Assembly (NCBI RefSeq): GCF_004135735.1
Contig: NZ_CP012670.1
Location: 8,386,501-8,450,500, forward strand
Direction of reading: 5' to 3'
Origin: Sorangium cellulosum
GTDB lineage: Bacteria > Myxococcota_A > Polyangia > Polyangiales > Polyangiaceae
Length of the DNA stretch: 64,000 bases
In this document: in pieces, positions 57,860 through 64,000 of the stretch
How the letters are laid out: each line of letters begins with the position of its first letter
Position numbering within the stretch: position 1 is the stretch's first letter
Notes under the pieces: generated by a model
What the model saw: the letters and a program-made list of their open reading frames with translations, nothing else
What the model was told of the DNA's origin: nothing
The model's database searches: none
Translations under genes and position numbers: made by a program

Positions 57860-60820
57860 TTGAGCGCGTGGAGATGGACGGACGAGCGCGGCGTCCAGCG
57901 GCTCGTGAGCACCGCCGAGCTGCGCACCGCGCTGGCGTCCGGGGTCATCCCGGGCTCCACGCTGGTGTGGCGCCAGGGCATGAAGGCGTGGGCGCCGGCG
58001 TCCCGGCTCCCGGAGCTCGCGGACGCTGCCCAGGTCGGGCACACGAAGAAGGCGGGCGCCAGGGCGCCCGGCGCGCCGGAAGCAGGCGCCAGGGCGCCCG
58101 GCGCACCGGAAGCAGGCGCCAGGGCGCCCGGGGAGCCGGCGCCTCCCATGGGTCGAGAGGCCGCGCGCGAGAGCAGCGCGGTGGAGCTGGAGGTCGAGCT
58201 CGTCGAGGATCTGGGCGCGGCCCGCGCGCGCAGCGGCCCGACCCCGGCGAACCGCCCCGCCAACGCGCGAAGGCCGGCGGCGCGCGCCGGCCGGGCAGAG
58301 ACGCGGCCGCCGCCTCCGCCGCCGCGCAAGCGCGAGCCCATGGCGACGCTCGCGGGCGTCGAGGCGCCGGCGAGCGCGCCGGTGAGCGGACAGGGCGCGC
58401 CGATCGTCGTGCCCTCGGCGGGCGGGAGCTTCGACGCAGGGGTCGCCCGCGCGATCACGCAGTTACCCCGTTACGGCGGGCCACAGGCGGGCCACGAGGA
58501 GGCGGCCGCGATCCCCCGCGCGCCGAAGGTCCCCTCGGCGTCGGAAGGCGACGCCGGCCCGACCGGCGCTGCGCCCCAGGCGGCGCCGCAGGACAGCGAG
58601 CGGGACGGCACGGCGGGCGCGGCCGCGCCGCCTGCCGGCGCATCGCTCTCCGCGGCGCCGCCAGCGCCGACCAGCTCCAGCCGCGGCGTGAGGGGGCCGG
58701 TGCGCGCAGCGGGTCGCTCGGTGCCGCCGCCGCCGGTCCCGGTCCGGTTCCCCGCGGTTCCAGCGAAGAGACCCGTCCGCACAGGGGCCCAGGCGCCCGG
58801 TGCGCCGGCCCCGGCGGCCGCCGGCGCGAGGGCTCTCATCCGCCTTGGCGCGCTCCCCGCCCCGCCGCCGCGCCCCCCTGCGGAGCCGCCGCGCGCGGCC
58901 CAGCCGGCGGCGACGAACGCCGCGACGTCCGCCGACGCCGCGCCCGCCTCGAGCGCTGCGGACACGGCGACCGCGGCCCTTGCGCCGCGCCCTTCAGGCG
59001 CCGCGGCCCCTGCCGGCGGCCCCCTGCCCCGCAGCGCAGCCACCGCGACGACGAACATTGCGACGGCGAACGTTGCCGCGGCGAGCATTGCGACGGCGCA
59101 CGTTGCCGCGGCGAACGTTGCGACGGCGCACGTTGCCGCGGCGAACGTTGCGACGGCGCACGTTGCCGCGGCGAACGTTGCGACGGCGCACGTTGCCGCG
59201 GCGAACGTTGCGACGGCGCACGTTGCCGCGGCGAACGCCGGCGAGTCGCCCTCCGCCGCGAGCGACGCCCCTCCGGCTCCTGTCGCCGCACCGGGCAGCG
59301 ACGCCAGGGAACCCGCCGCGGGGCCCGTGCCGAGCGACACGAAGCGCTCGCCCTTGCCCGTCGAAACGCCGGAGGGGCGCCGCGAGTACGCGACGATCCC
59401 CTCGGCCGGCGTCAGCCCAGGCTCGCCGCAGGGGCGAAAGGCCCCGCGCTCCTGGGCGGGCTGGCCGCCCGGATCGCAGGCTGCGCAGCCCAGCGCCGCC
59501 GCCGACGCGCTCCAGCAGACGAGCGCGCTCGCGGACCGCAACGCGGTCCCGGCGTCGTCCGCCGGCGCCGCGGCGCCCCCCGCCCCGCGGGATCCGGCGC
59601 GGCGCGCCCCGCCGCCTCGCGCAGGCGGGCCGCGCTCGCCCTCGCAGGCCGGCCGCGCGCTGCTCTCCACGCCGGTGTCCGTGCCCGTCTCGTCGCTCCT
59701 CGGCCTCGGCGGGGTCGCCGTGCTCCTCATCGTCGGCGCCTTCTTCGCTGGCCGCCGCTCCGTCGCCGGCGCCCAGCGCGCGCCGGTCGAGGCGGCGCGC
59801 AACGCGCTCGGCGCCGCGCAGGGCGTCGCGCGCGCCGCGCTCCCCGCCCCCCCGAAGCCCTGCTGGGTCGCGCGCCAGCCCCAGCGATGGGCGCCGCTCG
59901 TGGCCAAGAGCGTCCCGTTCGAGGTCACGGCCACCCGGGAGGGTAAGCTCGTGATCGGTTACGCCCGGAGCTCGAGGGAGGCCATCGGCCTCGAGATCGA
60001 TCCCGCGACCGGGAAGCAAAGCGAGCGGTTCTCGAACAAGGAGGCCGCCGCCATCGTGAGCATCTCGCCCGTCGAGGACAGGTTCAGCGTGCTCACGGCG
60101 GCGCAGCGGTCCATCCGCTCTCCGGTCCACGTGCCCGGGCCCAGGCCGTTCGTCCTCGGCCTCGCGGACGGCGCGGTGGTGGCGGCCGACAGCCCCGAGG
60201 CCGCGCCCTCCCGGCTGTGGCCGGTGCAAGGCGACGAGGCGCTCGAGGCGCCGCGCGCGCTCGCCGCCGGCCCGGCGGGTTACGCGGTCACGTTCCGCCG
60301 CGAGCGCGCCGTCTGGGCGGGCTGGCTCGACGCCGAGCGCAGGCCCGTCGGCGAGCTCGCCCGGGTGCTCGGCTCCGGGGGCGCGGTGGGCAAGCCGTCG
60401 CTCGGCTGGAACGGGCGCGAGCTCGCCGTCGTCTTCGCCGACAGGCCGGCGGAGGGGCGATGGGAGATCCGCGCCGGCCGGGCCGCTTCGGGCTCCGTTC
60501 CCGGGTCGACCGAGGTGATCCCGCTGCCGACCGGCGGCCCCGGCGGCGACGCGTTCGCGCCGGACATCGCAGGGCTCGGCGACGGCCGCTGGCTCCTCGT
60601 GTGGACCGAGGGCCCGCCGGGGAGCCGCGCCATGCGCGCGCAGACCCTGGCCGGGAGCTTCGCCCCGATCGGGGACCCGATCGCGCTGTCGCCGCCGGCC
60701 GGGAACTTCGGGCAGGGCGTGCTCGCCGTCTCGCCGCGAACAGGCCACGTGGGCGTGGTGTTCCTCTCGAAGCCCGCCGCGACCTACGAGCTCTGGGGGG
60801 TCGTCCTTCAATGTGGATGA
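57860..60820 (+). CDS. GYF-domain protein with long repeat linker, membrane segment and extracytoplasmic domain
   Basis: A 986-residue protein that begins at TTG 57860; GGAGGAGGGG stands 7 bases upstream and no ATG fits. An N-terminal GYF-2-like domain (about 3-52: WRWTDERGVQRLVSTAELRTAL ends TLVWRQGMKAWAPAS) is cytoplasmic. About 550 disordered residues follow, with EAGARAPGAP and ATAHVAAANV repeats. One membrane segment (about 612-633, LLGLGGVAVLLIVGAFFAG) precedes a C-terminal beta-rich domain (about 680-985) reminiscent of a propeller. Single-pass proteins of this kind are frequent in Polyangiales; function unknown. The next gene overlaps its stop. Confidence 0.83.
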   Translation: MSAWRWTDERGVQRLVSTAELRTALASGVIPGSTLVWRQGMKAWAPASRLPELADAAQVGHTKKAGARAPGAPEAGARAPGAPEAGARAPGEPAPPMGREAARESSAVELEVELVEDLGAARARSGPTPANRPANARRPAARAGRAETRPPPPPPRKREPMATLAGVEAPASAPVSGQGAPIVVPSAGGSFDAGVARAITQLPRYGGPQAGHEEAAAIPRAPKVPSASEGDAGPTGAAPQAAPQDSERDGTAGAAAPPAGASLSAAPPAPTSSSRGVRGPVRAAGRSVPPPPVPVRFPAVPAKRPVRTGAQAPGAPAPAAAGARALIRLGALPAPPPRPPAEPPRAAQPAATNAATSADAAPASSAADTATAALAPRPSGAAAPAGGPLPRSAATATTNIATANVAAASIATAHVAAANVATAHVAAANVATAHVAAANVATAHVAAANVATAHVAAANAGESPSAASDAPPAPVAAPGSDAREPAAGPVPSDTKRSPLPVETPEGRREYATIPSAGVSPGSPQGRKAPRSWAGWPPGSQAAQPSAAADALQQTSALADRNAVPASSAGAAAPPAPRDPARRAPPPRAGGPRSPSQAGRALLSTPVSVPVSSLLGLGGVAVLLIVGAFFAGRRSVAGAQRAPVEAARNALGAAQGVARAALPAPPKPCWVARQPQRWAPLVAKSVPFEVTATREGKLVIGYARSSREAIGLEIDPATGKQSERFSNKEAAAIVSISPVEDRFSVLTAAQRSIRSPVHVPGPRPFVLGLADGAVVAADSPEAAPSRLWPVQGDEALEAPRALAAGPAGYAVTFRRERAVWAGWLDAERRPVGELARVLGSGGAVGKPSLGWNGRELAVVFADRPAEGRWEIRAGRAASGSVPGSTEVIPLPTGGPGGDAFAPDIAGLGDGRWLLVWTEGPPGSRAMRAQTLAGSFAPIGDPIALSPPAGNFGQGVLAVSPRTGHVGVVFLSKPAATYELWGVVLQCG
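58055..58136 (+). repeat. 30-bp tandem repeat coding a GARAPGAPEA-type unit
   Basis: Copies at 58055-58084 and 58085-58114 with a third partial copy (58115 onward), in the linker of the GYF-domain protein. Confidence 0.9.
59071..59237 (+). repeat. 30-bp tandem repeat, 5.6 copies, coding ATAHVAAANV
   Basis: One variant copy (59071-59100), four identical 30-base copies (59101, 59131, 59161, 59191) and a partial copy to 59237. They code alternating Ala/His/Val/Asn residues about 404-459 of the GYF-domain protein. No spacers, so not CRISPR. Confidence 0.97.
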
Positions 60821-61698
60821 CGGGCGCGTCGACCCGCGCGCGCAGGCTCCGCCTCGCCGCGCTCGCGCTGGTGCTCGGCGCGCTGCACGGGCCGCTGCTC
60901 GGCGGGTGCGCCCCGCGCACCTCGCAGCTCGAGCAGGGGCGCGCCCTGCGCACGGGCAAGCCGCCCTACGACGAGCTCTTCGAGGCCGCGCGCGCGCTCC
61001 GCGAGGCGTCGCTCGAGGCAGAGCGACGCGCGGGAGAGGCGCGCGCCGAGCTCGCGCGCGCGCTGGGGGTCGCGCCGCCCGCGGCCCGCGACGCGGCGAT
61101 CGAAGCGGCCCGCGCGCGCGCCGAGGAGCTCCGCGCGTCGGGCGTGCTGCTCCACGTCGAGCTCGTGCCGGAGGCGCGGATCGTGCGCGCGCGGCGCGGG
61201 CGCCGGCTCGGCGCCGAGGACCGGCGCGTCGTCGAGGCGATGGAGGCGTCGTTGCAGCGCGCGCTCGCGGCGTCGCGGGAGCTCGGCGAGCTCGCGAAGC
61301 GGGCGGCGGAGCTCGAGCGGCAGCGGGCGGCGCTGGCCGCAGGGTCGACCGAGGCGCTGGCGAACGACCCGAGGCGCCGCGAGGTGGAGCGCGAGCTCGA
61401 GGCCGCCGAGCGCGTCCTCGCGGAGGCCGGCGCGCTCGCCGATCGACACGCCGGCAGCGCGTCGAAGCTCGCGCTCGACCTCGTCCTCGCGCTCGACGCG
61501 GGCGCCCACCCGACGCGACGAGGCGCGGCGAGCCGGCCTCCTCCGAGGCGCCCCGCTGGAGCGGCGAAGGCGCCGCCGCGGCGCGGGAGCGGCAGAGCGC
61601 CCACACCCAGGCCAGATCCGTCGCCGAAAGAGCCGCCGTCGCCGCCAGCGCCGCCGTCGCCACCGCAGTCGCCCGGGGTGGACGACTTCGATCCCTGA
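60811..61698 (+). CDS. Coiled-coil lipoprotein
   Basis: A 295-residue predicted lipoprotein (LHGPLLGGCAPR; Cys31). The mature part is almost all Ala/Glu/Arg-rich helix (about 40-230) with heptad patterns, followed by a basic, Pro-rich tail ending VDDFDP. It likely forms a periplasmic coiled coil. The start overlaps the GYF gene stop: ATG 60811, or ATG 60817 giving the classic ATGA overlap. The two genes are therefore coupled and may act together. The 3' end is duplicated downstream. Confidence 0.8.
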   Translation: MWMTGASTRARRLRLAALALVLGALHGPLLGGCAPRTSQLEQGRALRTGKPPYDELFEAARALREASLEAERRAGEARAELARALGVAPPAARDAAIEAARARAEELRASGVLLHVELVPEARIVRARRGRRLGAEDRRVVEAMEASLQRALAASRELGELAKRAAELERQRAALAAGSTEALANDPRRREVERELEAAERVLAEAGALADRHAGSASKLALDLVLALDAGAHPTRRGAASRPPPRRPAGAAKAPPRRGSGRAPTPRPDPSPKEPPSPPAPPSPPQSPGVDDFDP

Positions 61699-61742
61699 CG
61701 ACGTCGATGCCCTGACGACGACGTCGATCCCTGACGACGTCG
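61681..61742. repeat. 16-19-bp repeat duplicating the end of the coiled-coil lipoprotein gene
   Basis: Four related units start at 61681, 61697, 61714 and 61733. The first is the coding sequence DDFDP plus the start of the stop codon; the following copies are untranslated duplicates of that gene end. Confidence 0.85.
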
Positions 61743-61932
61743 CGGCCCGTGGGCTCGTCCGTCCGGGCGCGGGCGCGCTCGGCGAGGTGCAGCGCGGGCT
61801 CCTTCCCCACTTGTCCGGGGAGCGCCGGGACGCCTATCCTCCGCGAGCGGCGCAAGGAGCGCGGCCCCGCAGAACGCCGCGCGAACCGCCGCGTCCTGCC
61901 GTCCGACGACCCCGCGCACCGGCCCCTCGCAG

Positions 61933-63396
61933 ATGATCCGATCCCTGCCGTTCGTCTCCATCGCCCTGGGATCGACGCTCCTCGCGCTCGCGCCCCGGCG
62001 GGCGGGGGCGCAGGTGCCGCCGCAGTCGGAGGCCGTGACCCTCGGCGGGTTCGCGTTCCGCCCCTCGGTGGAGCTCCGGCTCCGGGGCGAGCTCCGCCGG
62101 TACCCCGTGGACACGGGCGGCGATGTCTACAGCTCGAACGCGGTGCTCGCGGAGGGCTTCGGGGGCGCGCTGCCGCCGCTCCTCGACACCGGGGAGGTGG
62201 TCAGGACCCAGTGGTTCTTCGCCCAGCGCGCCCGCCTCGGGCTCACCGTCGAGCGCGGGCCCCTCACGGGCGTCCTCACGCTGCAGGACGCGCGGCTCTG
62301 GGGGAGCGACGGCGCCATCTACGTCGGTGCGGGCGAGCCGTCGCTCCCGGACACGGCGCCTCACGAGGCGTACATCGACCTGCACACGCGCGCGGGGCGC
62401 CGCGCCTTCGTCCGGCTGGGCCGGCAGCGCATCGAATGGGGGGATGGTCGCCTGATCGGGGCGAACGACGAGGCGCTCACCGCGCGCTCGCTCGACGGGG
62501 TGCGCGCCGGCGTGCAGCTCGGCAACGTCGACGTCGAGGCGATGGCCGTGATCCTCGCCGCGCCGGGGGGCGCGCCGCCCGCGGTGGCCGGCACGCGCAA
62601 GCCCATCTCCGCCGGGACAGGGACCCAGCTCTACGGGCTGAACGCGATCTGGCACATCGCCCCGCTGCTCCACGTCGAGGCCACGGCGCTCGCACGCATC
62701 GCCCGGGAGCCGCGCCCGAGCTGGCTCACGCCAGGGGACACCGTCGTCCTCGACGCGCGCATCTCCGGCGATCAGCGCGGCTTTCGCTACGCGCTCGAGG
62801 GGGCGTACGAGCTCGGTCGCATCGCCACGTTCACGACCGACCGCCCCCTCGGCGCGTTCGCGGCCGCGGCCCGGGCGGAGCTCGAGACCGCCCTCCCCGG
62901 CCGCCTCACCTTCCGTGCCCGCGGCGCCTACGCGACCGGCGACGACGGCCCGCTCGAGGACGGCGAGACGCAGCGGCGCTTCGACCCGATCCTGCCCGAC
63001 GCGCAGGACAACCACGGCCCCATGGGGCTCTACGGCTGGTCCAACGTGATCGAGGCGGGCGGCGGCGTCGGCGCCTCCCCCTGGGAAGCGCTGACCGTCG
63101 CGGCCGGGTACACGTTCGTCGGGCTCGCGTCCCCCGGGGGCAGGTGGGTGACCGCGCGCCTCCTCCCGGTCGGCGCCGCCCCCGACAACGACAGCCGGGC
63201 GCTGGGCCACGAGATCGATCTCTCGCTCACCCTGCACCCGTGGGAGCCGCTGCGCCTCGCGCTCGGCTACGGCATGTTCCTCTTCGGCGAGGGCGCCCAG
63301 GCGATCGTCACCCGCGCGAACCGCGCCCACGACGGCGGCCGCCCGGCGGATATCCAGCACTGGGTGTTCCTGCAGACGACCCTGAGCGCCCCCTGA
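61933..63396 (+). CDS. Alginate-export-like outer-membrane beta-barrel protein
   Basis: A 487-residue protein with a signal peptide (about 1-26, ending RRAGAQ) and an outer-membrane barrel of the alginate-export family: FFAQRARLGLTVERG, GVLTLQDARLWG, RAFVRLGRQRIEWGDGRLIGAND, GLNAIWHIAPLL, and a C-terminal strand ending VFLQTTLSAP. The family transports polysaccharide or small solutes across the outer membrane; the substrate cannot be inferred, and no alginate synthesis genes are near. ATG 61933 follows a weak site. Tandem 51-bp repeats begin right after the stop codon. Confidence 0.86.
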   Translation: MIRSLPFVSIALGSTLLALAPRRAGAQVPPQSEAVTLGGFAFRPSVELRLRGELRRYPVDTGGDVYSSNAVLAEGFGGALPPLLDTGEVVRTQWFFAQRARLGLTVERGPLTGVLTLQDARLWGSDGAIYVGAGEPSLPDTAPHEAYIDLHTRAGRRAFVRLGRQRIEWGDGRLIGANDEALTARSLDGVRAGVQLGNVDVEAMAVILAAPGGAPPAVAGTRKPISAGTGTQLYGLNAIWHIAPLLHVEATALARIAREPRPSWLTPGDTVVLDARISGDQRGFRYALEGAYELGRIATFTTDRPLGAFAAAARAELETALPGRLTFRARGAYATGDDGPLEDGETQRRFDPILPDAQDNHGPMGLYGWSNVIEAGGGVGASPWEALTVAAGYTFVGLASPGGRWVTARLLPVGAAPDNDSRALGHEIDLSLTLHPWEPLRLALGYGMFLFGEGAQAIVTRANRAHDGGRPADIQHWVFLQTTLSAP

Positions 63397-63398
63397 GG

Positions 63399-63594
63399 GC
63401 GCGCGGCAGGCGCCGCATGAGGGCGCGCGGGGACGCCGCGAGAGAGAGAGCGCGCGGCAGGCGCCGCATGAGGGCGCGCGGGGACGCCGCGTGAGAGAGA
63501 GCGCGCGGCAGGCGCCGCGCGCTTCGGGATCGGGTGCTGGAGGGTGGGCGCGCGGCAGGCGCCGCGCGCTTCGGGCTCAGGTGCTGGGGGCGGG
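63399..63594. repeat. 51-bp and 47-bp tandem repeats between alginate-export gene and ftsH
   Basis: Two 51-base copies (63399-63449, 63450-63500; one mismatch) are followed by two related 47-base copies (63501-63547, 63548-63594). The last copy contains the ftsH stop codon and final codons (minus strand), so the third is an untranslated duplicate of the ftsH gene end. Confidence 0.9.
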
Positions 63595-64000
63595 CTTCGG
63601 CGTGCCGAAGATGCTGGCCGCGCGGCGCTTCTCCTTCGCGGCCCGATCGCGATCGCTGTAGCTCGGGATCACGACGCGCTGGCGCTGCGGCAGCTCGCGG
63701 CCCGAAACGATGGCGTCGACCTCCTCGGCGTCCAGCGTCTCGCGCTCGAGGAGCGCCGTGGCGAGCCGCTCGAGGATCTCGCGGTTGTCCGTGAGCAGCC
63801 GCCGCGCCTCGGCGTGGGAGTCGAGGATGAACCGCCGCACCTCGTCGTCGATCTGGTTGGCGATCGTCTCCGAGTAGTCGCGGCGCCGGCTGGTGAAGTC
63901 GCGCCCGAGGAACACGCTCTCCTCGTCCGTGCCGTACGAGATCGGCCCGATGACGTCGCTCATGCCGAACTCGGTCACCATGCGGCGCGCGAGGTTCGAC
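63577..64000 (-). CDS. ftsH: ATP-dependent zinc metalloprotease FtsH, C-terminal part
   Basis: Only the last 140 or so residues are in the window. They match the M41 peptidase C-terminal region: NLARRMVTEFGMSDVIGPISYG, VFLGRDFTSRRRDYSETIANQIDDEVRRFI and the acidic helix LLERETLDAEEVDAIVSG. The tail continues with about 40 residues (RQRVVIPSYSDRDRAAKEKRRAASIF...) beyond the usual end, Pro-rich last. FtsH degrades membrane and regulatory proteins. The AAA+ domain and HEXXH site lie outside the window. Confidence 0.97.
   Translation of the reverse strand, partial: SNLARRMVTEFGMSDVIGPISYGTDEESVFLGRDFTSRRRDYSETIANQIDDEVRRFILDSHAEARRLLTDNREILERLATALLERETLDAEEVDAIVSGRELPQRQRVVIPSYSDRDRAAKEKRRAASIFGTPKPAPST

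Noticed and set aside
59071..59237. CRISPR-like 30-base repeats
   Set aside because: No spacers; the copies are in frame inside a protein-coding gene.

Overview
The window is very GC-rich DNA with the gene content of a myxobacterium (Myxococcota), most likely a Sorangium-like member of the Polyangiales. The strongest markers are an adjacent mglB-mglA pair whose MglA keeps the unusual Thr78 of myxobacterial MglA, a Ser/Thr kinase fused to a formylglycine-generating-enzyme (FGE) domain, an enhancer-binding protein with FHA and GAF domains, about ten predicted lipoproteins, and large TPR or GYF envelope proteins. I saw no rRNA, tRNA, CRISPR array, intact insertion sequence or prophage. The window starts inside a sigma-70 family gene (minus strand) and ends inside ftsH (minus strand).

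Layout. 1-9.2 kb: sigma factor; a gene-poor 1.4 kb stretch; rpmI-rplT; a large TPR/transglutaminase-like secreted protein; mglB-mglA; a 39-residue basic protein. 9.3-17 kb: lipoprotein, alr, a von Willebrand A (VWA) lipoprotein, a GNAT acetyltransferase, and a TssM/IcmF-like protein with an unknown partner gene. 17-28 kb: phosphoesterase, methyltransferase, rpoZ, then pyrH-ppiC-kamA, the kinase-FGE protein, a biotin-dependent carboxyltransferase and a Gly-rich lipoprotein closed by a clear hairpin terminator. 28.8-34.9 kb: one compact plus-strand run, RNase E/G - PilZ - ribE - ribB(X) - ribH - nusB, joining RNA turnover, riboflavin synthesis and antitermination. 34.9-41.5 kb (minus strand): gpsA, a membrane protein, and an FHA-GAF-sigma54 activator overlapping mutS2. 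41.6-47.1 kb: lipoprotein, lepB, a threonine-dehydrogenase-like ADH convergent with kbl. 47.5-64 kb: mostly envelope and secreted proteins (NHL-like, DUF4331, Cys-rich lipoproteins, TPR, EEP-family hydrolase, polysaccharide deacetylase, ComF, GYF protein, alginate-export-like porin), then ftsH.

Two sequence-level themes stand out. First, short perfect or near-perfect tandem repeats are frequent: inside genes the units are whole codons (18, 21, 30 or 33 bp) and lengthen low-complexity protein linkers, while at several gene ends (44.3, 45.8, 61.7 and 63.4 kb) the repeated unit contains the stop codon of the neighbouring gene. Second, a 134-base near-perfect palindrome (47170-47303) lies in the divergent region between kbl and the next gene. 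Other notable items are an RNase E/G whose S1 domain appears split by about 380 disordered residues, a RibB whose GTP-cyclohydrolase-like half lacks the zinc cysteines, and a TssM homologue without other type VI secretion genes nearby.
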